Assembly (NCBI GenBank): GCA_026004655.1
Contig: BPJO01000002.1
Location: 186,001 to 250,000, forward strand
Reading direction: 5' to 3'
DNA from: Phycisphaerae bacterium
GTDB lineage: Bacteria; Planctomycetota; Phycisphaerae; Tepidisphaerales; Tepidisphaeraceae
Length of the DNA: 64,000 bases
Under the pieces are notes generated by a model. That model did not search any database, was not told the origin of the DNA, and worked only from the letters and a program-made list of their open reading frames with translations. Positions 45,346-54,818 of this stretch are shown in pieces. The position numbers were made by a program, and so were the translations under genes. Each line of letters opens with the position of its first letter. Position 1 is the first letter of the stretch.

Positions 45346-46950
45346 ATGAAACACGTCTGGATGTTCACCTTTGCGTTGATCATTAGCTCGCTGGTGGTTG
45401 CCCAGTCCAACACCCCTAACCCCGCTTCACCAACGGTTCCAACGGGCATTGAGCTTGGTCAACGGGTCAGCGGAATGTGGGACATCTCATTCCGACCCTT
45501 TAAAGACGCCAAACAGATTGATCGAGCTGTTCCGTCCGAGCTGATGCGTTTTGTTCATGACAAAAAAGGCTGGTCTTTGGTATTCGACCGGGCCGAGTTG
45601 CCTTCGCCTATTCCGCTTCGAGACACCCGTTCGTCCACCGGGTTGGATCAGCCCGGTTATCTGACGGCCGCTATCAATTTGATCCGTTCGAATGATCCTT
45701 CTGCCGACATTCTTCGGACCGACATTCTGGACACGGGTAAATTGAAAATCGGTTTGATCGTGGCGCATGTGCGTGTTCAGGATAAACATTCGTTGATGCA
45801 ACAGGCGCTGATCGAGATCACGCCGAGGCTTTATTATTCGATCGTGATGCATGCTTCTGCTCCGGAGCGTGATCTGGATCAATCCGATACCGTTCGTGAA
45901 GCGGCCGAGGTTTTCAAGGCTATTGTGGACAGCATCGAACCGGTAGACCTCAGCGCCATTCGTCAGGATCAGGACGAACGTCTGTTCCGCACCCGTGCGC
46001 TGTTTGTCAATTGGACGCGCAACGCGATCCTGTCGTCGTTACGTCCCGAGCAGTTTCTCCGATTCCTGCGTCAGAATGATCAGGGTCAGTGGGAAGACAT
46101 GGGGTATGCGTACGTGGTCGAAGAACCAGCCAACGGGCTTCCGCGAAGCGGATCGGTACAAGCGCCTGTTCCTGCGGAATCGGCAGAGGGATTCCGCGTT
46201 GGGATGCGGATTCGTTCCATCCCCGAAACGGGAAAAACCGTCGACGTCGAATCCTGGATGTATGTCAGTTTTGACCGCCGACACGAAGTCTGGTCCAACA
46301 CCAGTCTGATGCGCAACCCCGGTGCTGCTACGTCGCGCGAGCGGGAAGTGTGGTTCACCGAGATCGGGGCCAGTGATGTCGAGAAACAACGGGTTTTTGA
46401 CCGAAAACTCCGTGCAGAAGATTTCAAGGAAGTGGACCAACTCAACCGCCAGCGGAATGAAAAAGATCCGGAGTTTGTCCCATTTCGTGAAGTCGAAAGG
46501 TACAAATTGCTGGTTCGTACCGAAAGTCGAAATGCGGTCGCGCCTCCTCTACAACGGGAGTTGCCTCCTTTTTACCTCCCCCAAGCTTTGGGGTCGATTC
46601 TACCCAGACTCTTGCCACTGAGAACGTCTACCGGTTATCTGTTTGCCACCTACAACAGCGACAATCGTCAGGTCATGCTGAAGTATGTGGATGTCGGTCT
46701 GGAACAGACAGTTACATTAAATGACAAAAACCGTCTGGCGATTCCGATCACCGAACGACTCGGTTCGGACGGGCCTAAGACCGTTCATTATGTGTCATCC
46801 GATGGGGATTATCTGGGTTCGATCAACCAGCAGATGAAGATTAAGATTCTCCCCACGACTCGAGAGGAATTAATGCGTCTTTGGAAAGACGCCAATCTGA
46901 GCAAACCGTCCGATGTCAAACAGACGGACCAACCGGAGCCGAATCGTTGA
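45346..46950 (+). CDS. Exported protein of unknown function
   Basis: 534 residues from ATG 45346, with GAGGAG five bases upstream; the ORF-track start at 45325 is within the leader. A signal peptide (WMFTFALIISSLVVAQ) is followed by a long soluble region with no motif I recognise. It has alternating strands and charged loops, repeated aromatic-charged patterns, and a Pro-rich tail. Mid-region phrases such as GFRVGMRIRSIPETGKTVDVESWMYVSFD suggest a large beta domain. Divergent from the LuxR regulator. Confidence 0.72.
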   Translation: MKHVWMFTFALIISSLVVAQSNTPNPASPTVPTGIELGQRVSGMWDISFRPFKDAKQIDRAVPSELMRFVHDKKGWSLVFDRAELPSPIPLRDTRSSTGLDQPGYLTAAINLIRSNDPSADILRTDILDTGKLKIGLIVAHVRVQDKHSLMQQALIEITPRLYYSIVMHASAPERDLDQSDTVREAAEVFKAIVDSIEPVDLSAIRQDQDERLFRTRALFVNWTRNAILSSLRPEQFLRFLRQNDQGQWEDMGYAYVVEEPANGLPRSGSVQAPVPAESAEGFRVGMRIRSIPETGKTVDVESWMYVSFDRRHEVWSNTSLMRNPGAATSREREVWFTEIGASDVEKQRVFDRKLRAEDFKEVDQLNRQRNEKDPEFVPFREVERYKLLVRTESRNAVAPPLQRELPPFYLPQALGSILPRLLPLRTSTGYLFATYNSDNRQVMLKYVDVGLEQTVTLNDKNRLAIPITERLGSDGPKTVHYVSSDGDYLGSINQQMKIKILPTTREELMRLWKDANLSKPSDVKQTDQPEPNR

Positions 46951-47022
46951 GCTTGATCCATCAATTTACCAATGGCTACTTTCTCGATCGGAATACTGGG
47001 GATTGATGGACGGGTCGACTGT

Positions 47023-47604
47023 TCAGGTTTCGCCAAGGGCCCACGCGTCGAAATAATCACACATCGCGTGATAGATCATTTTGTGGGCTTCCTGGACCCG
47101 GGCCGTTCGTGGGGAAGGAATAACCAGTGCGATATCGCAAAGCGACCGGGCCTTTCCTCCGTCTTTCCCGAGGAATCCGATGGTATGAAGTTGTATCTTT
47201 CGAGCACATTCCAAAGCCCGAAGGATGTTCGGACTGTTACCGCTGGTCGTGATCCCGATGAACACATCGCCGGCTTTTCCCAAAGCCTCGATCTGACGGG
47301 AAAAAACATGCTCAAATCCCATGTCATTTCCCGCACAGGTGACCGTGGTCGGGTCCAGTAAAGCCAAGGCCGGCAATGCTTTGCGGTCGCGGTGGTACCG
47401 GACCACCAGTTCCTCGGCAAAATGCATAGCATCGGCGGCGCTACCGCCGTTTCCTGCAAACAACACTTTGTTTCCGGATTCCCAGGACCGGATCATCAGA
47501 CGCACGATCTGTCCGATCGTGCCCGACAAAGACCTCAACCGGGCTTGCAATTCCAGACTTTCGTCCAAGGCTGTTTCAAAAAAACGTTCGGGGGTAGGTT
47601 TCAT
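47023..47604 (-). CDS. gmhA: Phosphoheptose isomerase (SIS domain)
   Basis: 193 residues, the usual GmhA length. NKVLFAGNGGSAADAMHFAEELVVRY is the conserved SIS start with the AGNGGSAADA motif, followed by ALLDPTTVTCAGNDMGFEHVF and GITTSGNSPNILRALE, then VQEAHKMIYHAMCDYFD with the paired active-site His and Glu. It converts sedoheptulose 7-phosphate to heptose 7-phosphate, first step to the heptose of LPS core. Its ATG overlaps the stop of the upstream GNAT gene as ATGA, so they are translated together. With lpxB it supports a heptosylated LPS. Confidence 0.95.
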   Translation of the reverse strand: MKPTPERFFETALDESLELQARLRSLSGTIGQIVRLMIRSWESGNKVLFAGNGGSAADAMHFAEELVVRYHRDRKALPALALLDPTTVTCAGNDMGFEHVFSRQIEALGKAGDVFIGITTSGNSPNILRALECARKIQLHTIGFLGKDGGKARSLCDIALVIPSPRTARVQEAHKMIYHAMCDYFDAWALGET

Positions 47605-48110
47605 TCCTGTTCGGCTTTCTGGTCAGACGAATAAAAGTCGAGGTAGAAGTACAGAAGATCTTTCCCGGCGTAACTACGGGTTCTCCCGTGTCGGAAATGG
47701 AACTTGTCAAAAAGTTTGATGGCAGGTTCACGCTCGATAAACGTGTCCAACGCGACTTTGAGATAGTTGTTTTCCCTGCAAAACTTCAAAGCCTGCTCGA
47801 GCAAAGCCGAACCAATACCCCGTCTACGATGGGACGCAGCTACACGCAGACGTCTGATCTCGCCAACCCCGTCCGACTGCATCACACCGATCATTCCGAC
47901 GATCTGTCCGTCATGCGTTTCTGCCACCCAGAAATGATTTCCCGGAACTCGCAGATAAGCCCCGTCGATGTCGTCGATATCGAGTCCTGTATCGTTTTCG
48001 GCGATTTGTCCCCCGATCAATCCTTCCCGGTACAGGCGTCTGCAAGCCTCCAGATCACCAGGTCGAAACGACCGGATGGAATAGCCTGTATTCGACGGAT
48101 TCTGTCCCAT
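47601..48110 (-). CDS. GNAT family N-acetyltransferase
   Basis: 169 residues from ATG 48110 (an upstream in-frame start overlaps hflX). The acetyl-CoA site is IRRLRVAASHRRRGIGSALL, with the RxxGxG loop, and the C-terminal strand-helix is EPAIKLFDKFHFRHGRTR. It probably acetylates a small molecule or protein N-terminus; the substrate is not evident. It overlaps gmhA by four bases and follows hflX by about 50, so hflX-GNAT-gmhA is a likely operon. Confidence 0.9.
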   Translation of the reverse strand: MGQNPSNTGYSIRSFRPGDLEACRRLYREGLIGGQIAENDTGLDIDDIDGAYLRVPGNHFWVAETHDGQIVGMIGVMQSDGVGEIRRLRVAASHRRRGIGSALLEQALKFCRENNYLKVALDTFIEREPAIKLFDKFHFRHGRTRSYAGKDLLYFYLDFYSSDQKAEQE

Positions 48111-48157
48111 AAAAAGATTGTAGCAAACCTGATCTAAAATGTATTGTAAGATGAAAT

Positions 48158-49519
48158 TCAACGACGGGTCGATTCGATCCCGGTCGGGGTAGAATCGATG
48201 AACCGGATCTGATCGTTGCGACGTAGCTGCTCCAAAAGATTTTTCCCGACGGTCATGTCTAAAATAATGTTATGATGGGTGACTAATTCATTATGCACCC
48301 GGCCATGGGTGCGGAGAAACTGGATCAATTTTCCTTCCGTGACATCACATTCGAGTCGGACGTCCACCTGCTGACCTCTGACAAAGCTGAGAACGGCTTC
48401 ATGAAGCTCTTTCAGTCCTGCTCCGGTTTTGGCTGAAATGGCAATCGAGTGAGGGTAAATCGTCTTCCAGTGATCGGCTTGATAAGCGCCTGAGTCGGTG
48501 TCGATTTTGTTCAATAATAAAATTTCAGGTTTATTCTTTGCGCCGATTTCGTCCAAGACCCGGTGCACCGCATTAAACTGGACTTGCGCATGGGGGTGTC
48601 CGACATCCAAGACATGCAGCAGGAGGTCCGCGTGAACGGCTTCTTCCAAGGTGGCTTTGAATGAGGCCACCAAACCGTGCGGCAAATCTCGAACAAAACC
48701 GACCGTATCCGATAATAACACTTCCGTACCCCGTTCGAGTCTCCAGGCACGGGTTTTGGTATCCAAGGTTGCAAACAGCTTGTCATCGGCGTAAGTCCCC
48801 GCTGCCGTCAGGGTGTTGAACAGGGTGCTTTTCCCTGCGTTGGTATAACCCACCACACAGACCGTAAATGCGCTACGGTTGCGGGACTCCACGAGTCGGG
48901 ACTTGCGGGCCTGAATCTTTTCGATGCCCGCGCGCAGGTCGGCAATACGTTTACGAACCAGTCGACGGTCGGTTTCCAGCTGTGTTTCACCCGGTCCGCG
49001 GGTACCGATCCCGGCCACCGCGCCGGCTGCCTGGCGTTCCAGATGGTTCCACATCCGTGTCAAACGCGGATAGGTATATTCCATCTGCGCCAGCTCAACC
49101 TGTAGCTTGGCTTCTGCGGTTTGGGCGCGAGTGGCAAAGATATCCAGGATTAATTCCGACCGGTCCAGCACTTTGATCCCTTGATTGTATTTTGAACCGG
49201 CTTCCTGATTGATGATTTTTTCTAGCGCCCCGATCTGGGCAGGGGACAAATCGTTGTCAAAGACAACGACGTTGGCGTTTTCCTTTTTCGCCAACCGGGC
49301 AATGTCGATGACCTTGCCTGAACCGATGTAGGTGCTGGCGTCGGGGCGTTGCCGACGCTGGAGGATTTGGCCTACCACCTTGGCTCCTGCCGTTTTGGCA
49401 AGACTGGCCAGTTCACCTAGGGGGTCTCGAGGATCGGCATTGGAGTTGGGCAGTAATACCCCGACCAGCACAGCCTTTTCCTGTTGAATCGACAACTGCG
49501 TACGTTTCAAGTCGGCCAA
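48158..49519 (-). CDS. hflX: GTPase HflX
   Basis: 453 residues from TTG 49519. Its binding site AAAGGTGATC matches the downstream part of the anti-SD rather than the usual GGAGG core. Domain order is the HflX N-terminal region (KVVGQILQRRQRPDASTYIGSGKV, the nucleotide-binding pocket), a helical linker with ERQAAGAVAGIGTRGPGETQLETDRR, and the GTPase with G1 GYTNAGKSTLFN, G3 DTVGFVRDLPH and G4 LLNKID. It splits hibernating or stalled 70S ribosomes. Motifs and length are normal. Confidence 0.95.
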   Translation of the reverse strand: MADLKRTQLSIQQEKAVLVGVLLPNSNADPRDPLGELASLAKTAGAKVVGQILQRRQRPDASTYIGSGKVIDIARLAKKENANVVVFDNDLSPAQIGALEKIINQEAGSKYNQGIKVLDRSELILDIFATRAQTAEAKLQVELAQMEYTYPRLTRMWNHLERQAAGAVAGIGTRGPGETQLETDRRLVRKRIADLRAGIEKIQARKSRLVESRNRSAFTVCVVGYTNAGKSTLFNTLTAAGTYADDKLFATLDTKTRAWRLERGTEVLLSDTVGFVRDLPHGLVASFKATLEEAVHADLLLHVLDVGHPHAQVQFNAVHRVLDEIGAKNKPEILLLNKIDTDSGAYQADHWKTIYPHSIAISAKTGAGLKELHEAVLSFVRGQQVDVRLECDVTEGKLIQFLRTHGRVHNELVTHHNIILDMTVGKNLLEQLRRNDQIRFIDSTPTGIESTRR

Positions 49520-49767
49520 GGGGGTTGATCACCTTTCTGTTAAACAATCCCCTTATTTTAGCGGCTTTTCAGTCCGGTGGAATCTGATCTTCTGAACCAC
49601 CGTTCAGCCCGATCCAGCGGTTTTGGGCAAATCGGTTTCGTCCGGTTTTCTTACACGGAACGAAAAAAAAACTATTTCTGAAACCGGTCACGCTTGTCGC
49701 AGATTGCATTATTAATTTTTCGATCACCCGATCGGATCGGTTGAGGAATTGGCTTATTATTTCGTAT

Positions 49768-50817
49768 ATGAATCGCAAAATGACTGACGGTGCGCTGAAA
49801 TACGTGGACGAACAGATCGAAGCCTTGCAAAAGTATGTGCCCATGGCGCTTCGGGCATTTGATGCCACGGGGATACACCAAGCACGTGTGGCTACCCGTC
49901 GTCTGAAGGCGGGCTTAGACCTTTTTAAACCTTTTGTGGATGTCAAAGAGATGCAAGATCTGGTCCAAGCGGGGAAGAAGCTCCGCCGTAGGCTTGGACC
50001 CCTGCGTGATCTGGATGTGATGATCGATCACTTGCGTGGGTATCAAGCCCCACCCCGTTTGCAACCGGCGGTGGAATGGGTCCTCGGACAATTCGAGCAG
50101 ATGCGTCAGCAAGCCCGGAACAAGGACCTGAAAAAAGGAAAACCCCCCGAAAAAATGCTCCAGGCGTTTGAATCGTGGTGGATGATTCGTCACAGACTGC
50201 AAGACGTTTACGACGCAATCACGGCCCAACTCTCCAGCCAACTGCACGAACGATTTGCTCGATTCTCCACAGAAGCTGACATCGTCTGCGGTCTGATTCA
50301 ACCATCACCAGGCCAGATCCCGGTAGACCTCCATCAACTTCGGATCGACGGGAAGTCCCTTCGATACACGTTCGAAATGGCAGCAGCACAGGGTCTACAC
50401 GTGCGAAAACCGGTCCTCAGATCATTCAAAAACATGCAGGACGCACTGGGACAGTGGCATGATAAGGTGGTCCTGGCGGATGAGACGGTCAAACGGTGGG
50501 CTGAGGTCGAGTTGGCGATGCACGATCCGGAGGCAGCGGTGGTGGTCCTGGACCTGTCCAAACAGTTTCTCCGGCAAAGCCGTCAATCCCTTCAGCAATT
50601 CATGAACCGATGGAAACGAGCGGGGGACATGATCCGTCGAGAGTTGGAGAACCGAGTTCCGCTGACAAAGGATGTGTCAGACAGGATGCGTCCCGGTGAG
50701 GATGAGGTTTCAGCACCGATTAGACAATCCGAAACGGATCCCGATCGGCCTGAGCGAGACTTGCGTGAAGATCGGGAAAATCCTGTTTCAGTCTTTCGCA
50801 CAACCGACATAACGTGA
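49768..50817 (+). CDS. CHAD-domain protein
   Basis: 349 residues from ATG 49768; ORF-track start 49741 lies upstream. The CHAD motif is in GIHQARVATRRLKAGLDLFK, then RRRLGPLRDLDVMIDHL and LHQLRIDGKSLRYTFE, with the conserved basic and acidic residues of the double helical bundle. CHAD domains bind polyphosphate, and many lie beside polyphosphate enzymes; none is seen here. The C-terminal 50 residues are polar and probably disordered. The 3' end overlaps the Nif3 gene on the other strand by 98 bases. Confidence 0.9.
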   Translation: MNRKMTDGALKYVDEQIEALQKYVPMALRAFDATGIHQARVATRRLKAGLDLFKPFVDVKEMQDLVQAGKKLRRRLGPLRDLDVMIDHLRGYQAPPRLQPAVEWVLGQFEQMRQQARNKDLKKGKPPEKMLQAFESWWMIRHRLQDVYDAITAQLSSQLHERFARFSTEADIVCGLIQPSPGQIPVDLHQLRIDGKSLRYTFEMAAAQGLHVRKPVLRSFKNMQDALGQWHDKVVLADETVKRWAEVELAMHDPEAAVVVLDLSKQFLRQSRQSLQQFMNRWKRAGDMIRRELENRVPLTKDVSDRMRPGEDEVSAPIRQSETDPDRPERDLREDRENPVSVFRTTDIT

Positions 50818-51811
50818 TCCGTTCCGAGTGGCTGTGGAGGGTGCAGACGACGGTCAACCCGTATTCAGAGGCCTTGATGGCGTCGTGGTGGCGCATTTCC
50901 CCGGTCAGATACAGGTCCACGCGGTGATGGATGGCTTGGTCAAGCAAATCGCCGCAAGAACCGGCGCAGACACAAGCGGTTTGGACCGGTCCACGGTCCG
51001 GACCGACGATCAACAGGTGGTCGATACCCAAACCTTCTTTGATCGTCTCAAACAGTATCTGTCGGTCGCGGGGGGGAGCAAGTCGTCCGATCCGTCCTAT
51101 CCCTTTGTCCGTAGGCGGTGAGATCAGCTGAACGATGTCAAAAGCGGGTTCTTCGTAAGGATGCGATGCTCGAAGCGATGCTGTGATGGTCGCCAAACGA
51201 TCGATCGGGACTACGGTTTCCAATCGAATCTCGTCAACGGTTTCAAGCCGACCGACTTGTCCGACGGACGGGTTGGACCCTTGGTGACCGTAAAACGTGC
51301 CCGTACCGGGTGTGCGGAAGCTGCAACTAGAATAGTTGCCGATCCATCCAGCCCCGGCTTGGAACAAAGCCCGCGCAACCGTTTCAACGTGTTCCGAGGG
51401 AACAAATGTCACCAGTTTCGCTTGAGTGACCGGTGGATTTATGGGTTTGAGGGGTTGACGATCGACCAACCCGAGCAGGTCTGCCAAGACGTCATTGGTT
51501 CCTCCCTCCGCTACGTCCAAGGCGGTATGCGGCGAGTAAATCGCGATCCCGTTTCGGATCGTATTCAGCAAAATGGAACGGTCCGTGATCTGTTTCAGAG
51601 GTTTGAAGATCGGGGGGTGATAAGCGATCACGAGGTCGATTTTTTCACGAATGGCTTCTTCCGCGACCGCAGCAGTGTAGTCGATGCATAACAGGATCTT
51701 GTGAACCGACTGTTTTCGATCCCCGACCAATAACCCGACATTATCCCACGGCTCGGCATATCGACAGGGGGCTAGACGTTCGAGGTATTCGGTCAAACGC
51801 TCAAGTTCCAT
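50720..51811 (-). CDS. Nif3-like dinuclear metal protein (YbgI/GTP cyclohydrolase-like)
   Basis: 363 residues from ATG 51811 (ORF-track start 51898 has no binding site). The metal ligands are DLVIAYHPPIFK, IAIYSPHTALDVAEGGTNDVLA, and near the C-terminus LTGEMRHHDAIKA with HSHSERIT. An insertion of about 140 residues between the two halves is the known extra domain of the longer members. Members form hexamers with two metal ions per subunit. The family's activity is still debated. It converges with and overlaps the CHAD gene. Confidence 0.93.
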   Translation of the reverse strand: MELERLTEYLERLAPCRYAEPWDNVGLLVGDRKQSVHKILLCIDYTAAVAEEAIREKIDLVIAYHPPIFKPLKQITDRSILLNTIRNGIAIYSPHTALDVAEGGTNDVLADLLGLVDRQPLKPINPPVTQAKLVTFVPSEHVETVARALFQAGAGWIGNYSSCSFRTPGTGTFYGHQGSNPSVGQVGRLETVDEIRLETVVPIDRLATITASLRASHPYEEPAFDIVQLISPPTDKGIGRIGRLAPPRDRQILFETIKEGLGIDHLLIVGPDRGPVQTACVCAGSCGDLLDQAIHHRVDLYLTGEMRHHDAIKASEYGLTVVCTLHSHSERITLCRLCERLKQDFPDLHASLAQADRDPFRIV

Positions 51812-51939
51812 GTCTCTCAACGTACCTGCCCGATTGTCCGGTGAAAAGGGTAGACTGTCACGAATCGGGCTGTTCAAAAAATGGGTGCGGTCTGACAACG
51901 CGTCGGGTCTGTGTTGGGTACAATCGGGTAGAACTCAAA

Positions 51940-52242
51940 ATGACTGAACCACGATCCCGATCCAATGAATTGACAGGACCCCCAGCCGTGCGACGGACAA
52001 AACCGTTGTGGTGGGCATTGGGACTTATTTCCAAAGCAATCATGAACGGTGTACTCATCGTCTTTTTAGGAGGAACCGTCGCAGCGGTGTGGCTGCCGGG
52101 GTATGTCGGTGCCAATGATCGCCAGGAACGACAATGGCGCGGAGAATCCCGGTCTAGAAGCTGGTGGAGGTCATCCCCGAGACCTTTTTCGACCGAAATG
52201 CCAGCTGATTCGGACCGGCGTGCGGGAGAAAAATCCCCGTAA
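51940..52242 (+). CDS. Small membrane protein of unknown function
   Basis: 100 residues from ATG 51940. One transmembrane helix (WALGLISKAIMNGVLIVFLGGTVAAVWLPGY, residues ~25-55) is followed by an Arg/Ser-rich polar tail (RQERQWRGESRSRSWWRSS). No family recognised and no clear binding site. The antisense ORF 51858-52328 also starts with a hydrophobic stretch (KKSLQFWSTPFFLLLLWLLG), so the strand is not certain; the + ORF is favoured because its hydrophobic segment is better formed. Confidence 0.45.
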   Translation: MTEPRSRSNELTGPPAVRRTKPLWWALGLISKAIMNGVLIVFLGGTVAAVWLPGYVGANDRQERQWRGESRSRSWWRSSPRPFSTEMPADSDRRAGEKSP

Positions 52243-52418
52243 GTCCACCGGGGTTTGATAATCCGTCCAAGGAGCCACAGAAGGAGCAGGAAAAACGGGG
52301 TGCTCCAAAATTGCAGAGATTTTTTCATGATTTCGCAGGTGATAGCTTCACGTTTTGGTCCTGACGTGCCGATAACCCACTAGAGGCATTGACTGGTCAG
52401 GCCGAGTGAGAAGATTTC

Positions 52419-53552
52419 ATGCGCGCAGGAATCAACTGGATTCGATGGATGCTAGGCTCTGGAGCGTTCGTTGCAGTGGTATTGTCGGCAGGATGCCAAT
52501 CCGAAACGATCACCATGCGACCTGGTGCTATGGAACAGACGACACCCGCGCCGGCGCCTGTTTCCGGGGATGCGATGTTGATCGCGATGTCTACCCCGGA
52601 TTTACCCGCAGCCAACATTTTCGGCGAATTGCCCAATATTCCAACCGACCCCCGGGCCGGTGCCAGTGAGTTCGGGTTTCAACAGCATACTTTTGTAGAT
52701 GAAGGGTATGATTCAGAACCGGCGGTCAGTCCCGACGGGCAATACATCGCGTTCTCGAGTACCCGTCACTCAGCCACAACGGACATTTATATGCAGAAAG
52801 TGGACGGACTTGCCGTCACGCAACTGACTTCCGATGCCGCAGATGACGCGTTCCCGACCTTTTCGCCCGATGGGAAACAGATCGCTTTTGCCAGCAACCG
52901 ATCCGGTTCCTGGGACATTTATACGATGGACCGAACGGGGAAAAACATTGTTCAAATCACTTCAGGACCCGCCCATGACATGCACCCGTCCTATTCTCCG
53001 GACGGTAGGAGAATCGCTTATTGTTCCTTGAATGCCCGTGGACAATGGGAATTGTGGGTCGTGGATCTGACCACGAGCGAAAGACGTCAGATCGGGTTCG
53101 GATTGTTTCCCAAATGGTCTCCGTCCCGGGACAAGGACCTGATCGCGTTTCAACGGGCAAGAAACCGGGGAGGCAGATGGTTTAGCATCTGGACGTGCGA
53201 ACTGATCGACGGAGAAGCTCGTTCGATTACCGAAGTGACGGTCAGCACCAACGCAGCGGTGGTGTCGCCTTCGTGGAGTCCGGACGGAAAATCGTTGGCT
53301 TTTGCGACAATCGTGGAACCCAACTCGGTGGACAGTCGTGGTCGTCCGATGGGTCAGCAGGACATTTGGACGGTCCGGGCCGACGGAACGGGTCGTCATC
53401 GTCTGACAGACGGGAAGGGGATTAATACTTCGCCGTTCTGGGCTTCGGACGGTCGGATCTATTTTGTGAGCAATCGTTCGGGAACGGATTGTATCTGGAG
53501 TGTCAATGCCGGGGGGAAAAACTATTCCACCGCTGCCGTCCCGGGAGAGTAA
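52419..53552 (+). CDS. TolB-like WD40/PD40 beta-propeller lipoprotein
   Basis: 377 residues. Signal peptide with lipobox VLSAGC, cysteine near residue 26. From about residue 95 come five or six PD40/TolB-type blades with the pattern SPDGxxIAFxSxR: VSPDGQYIAFSSTR, FSPDGKQIAFASNRSG, YSPDGRRIAYCSLN, WSPDGKSLAFA and WASDGRIYFVSNRSG. It should form a beta-propeller in the periplasm or at the outer membrane, as TolB does in the Tol-Pal system, though no tol or pal genes lie nearby. Another lipoprotein gene follows by 32 bases. Confidence 0.92.
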   Translation: MRAGINWIRWMLGSGAFVAVVLSAGCQSETITMRPGAMEQTTPAPAPVSGDAMLIAMSTPDLPAANIFGELPNIPTDPRAGASEFGFQQHTFVDEGYDSEPAVSPDGQYIAFSSTRHSATTDIYMQKVDGLAVTQLTSDAADDAFPTFSPDGKQIAFASNRSGSWDIYTMDRTGKNIVQITSGPAHDMHPSYSPDGRRIAYCSLNARGQWELWVVDLTTSERRQIGFGLFPKWSPSRDKDLIAFQRARNRGGRWFSIWTCELIDGEARSITEVTVSTNAAVVSPSWSPDGKSLAFATIVEPNSVDSRGRPMGQQDIWTVRADGTGRHRLTDGKGINTSPFWASDGRIYFVSNRSGTDCIWSVNAGGKNYSTAAVPGE

Positions 53553-53584
53553 GGTCCGAATGCTTAGGCTCCATGGAGGGAGCA

Positions 53585-54301
53585 ATGAAAGCGAAGGGAT
53601 ACAAAATCGGGTGTCTTTTCCTGCTGGGAATAACCATAGGTTGGGGTTGCAGCCCCAAACCTCCGCCTTACGGACGTGAACGTCAACTGTCGATTCCCGG
53701 GACTCAAACCCGTATCTGGGCCGTTGCGCCGGTGTTGAATCTGTCAGGTCAACCCGGGGTAGACCCGTTGCTACAAGCCGACATCCTGTATCAGCAGTTG
53801 CAGACGATTAACGGTTTGACGGTGATTCCCGTGGACCGGGTGGCTCAGGTGTACGCCTCGGCGAACATCGAGCAGATTCAGTCTCCGGAACAGGCAACGA
53901 TCGTAATGGACGCTTTGGGCTGTGAGGGGCTTATTGTGGCGACCGTGACACAGTTTGACCCGTATAATCCTCCGAAATGGGGGGGGAGTTTGCAACTTTT
54001 TCGTAGAGAAGGGGGGGTTAACCGTACGCCGCCACCGGATCCGAGACAATTGTTACGCTCGGGTTCCCCGCCCCCGGAAGCAAACCTGCCTCAGGTGCCT
54101 CAGATGCTCCAGGTGGTGGGCATGTTTGATGCCACCAACGGAACCGTTCGGGACGCGCTGATGACCTACGCCCAAGGTCGTCACGAACCGACCGGTCCGA
54201 TGGGGATCAAGGAATATTTTGCTTCGATGGACCGTTTTTCAGCGTTTTGTTACCACGCATTGTTGGAAGATCTTTTAGTTCTGTTGAGAAATGGTCGATA
54301 A
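53585..54301 (+). CDS. Lipoprotein of unknown function
   Basis: 238 residues from ATG 53585, with GGAGGG four bases upstream; the ORF-track start is inside the preceding gene's end region. Signal peptide with lipobox ITIGWGC. The central region (RIWAVAPVLNLSGQ, TVIPVDRVAQVYASANIEQI, ALGCEGLIVATVTQFDPYNPP) resembles the CsgG or LpoB/TolB-N-type domain that handles peptides at the outer membrane; this is tentative. It follows the TolB-like gene closely, so they are likely cotranscribed. Confidence 0.8.
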   Translation: MKAKGYKIGCLFLLGITIGWGCSPKPPPYGRERQLSIPGTQTRIWAVAPVLNLSGQPGVDPLLQADILYQQLQTINGLTVIPVDRVAQVYASANIEQIQSPEQATIVMDALGCEGLIVATVTQFDPYNPPKWGGSLQLFRREGGVNRTPPPDPRQLLRSGSPPPEANLPQVPQMLQVVGMFDATNGTVRDALMTYAQGRHEPTGPMGIKEYFASMDRFSAFCYHALLEDLLVLLRNGR

Positions 54302-54380
54302 ATAAAAGAAAGTCAGAAGCACCGGTTTACCGGGGGCGGATGACGGTACGAAACAAGACAGACGGTTGAGACGGATTTTT

Positions 54381-54602
54381 ATGGCGAATGAAACCAAGAC
54401 ACTTTCATTGTCCAAGGGCAAGCACCATTTCTGTTTCCGGTATGAAGCCGGTCAGGAAAGCCAAGTGCTGGATTCGCTGGTCGAGATGGTTCACCGACGG
54501 GATCTTCCGTTCGACTGGTTTGATGCCGCGGTGCTTTCGCATCAATTAGGTCAGCATTTGGCAAAAGAATTAAAGACCCTTTTGCCGAAGAAAGTTGCGT
54601 GA
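54381..54602 (+). CDS. Small soluble protein of unknown function
   Basis: 73 residues from ATG 54381 (or 78 from 54366). Mixed charged sequence, no membrane segment or signal peptide: KHHFCFRYEAGQESQVLDSLVEMVHRRDLPFDWFDAAVLSHQL-type helices. No family recognised. It follows the lipoprotein gene by about 80 bases and lies before the recombinase gene. Confidence 0.55.
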   Translation: MANETKTLSLSKGKHHFCFRYEAGQESQVLDSLVEMVHRRDLPFDWFDAAVLSHQLGQHLAKELKTLLPKKVA

Positions 54603-54818
54603 GGAGTTATCGCTCCAGACGGGCCCCCGATTCGGGGACCGTTGCGACGAATCGAGGATGGTTCGTCGGTTCGTCCAGGCCGGCTGTATCTCACCTGCGA
54701 ACATAACTCACCACACTTTGGACGGACCCATGAGCTGAGGATCGGCTCGTGCTATCTTGCCTTGCAAACGGTTGCAGGGCGTGTTTCAGGAATAGTGCCA
54801 CAATTTGGCGATCCTCCT

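Noticed and set aside
51858-52328. 156-residue minus strand ORF with hydrophobic start
   Set aside because: No binding site, and the rest is low-quality Arg/Ser/Pro sequence; kept only as an alternative to the + strand gene at 51940.
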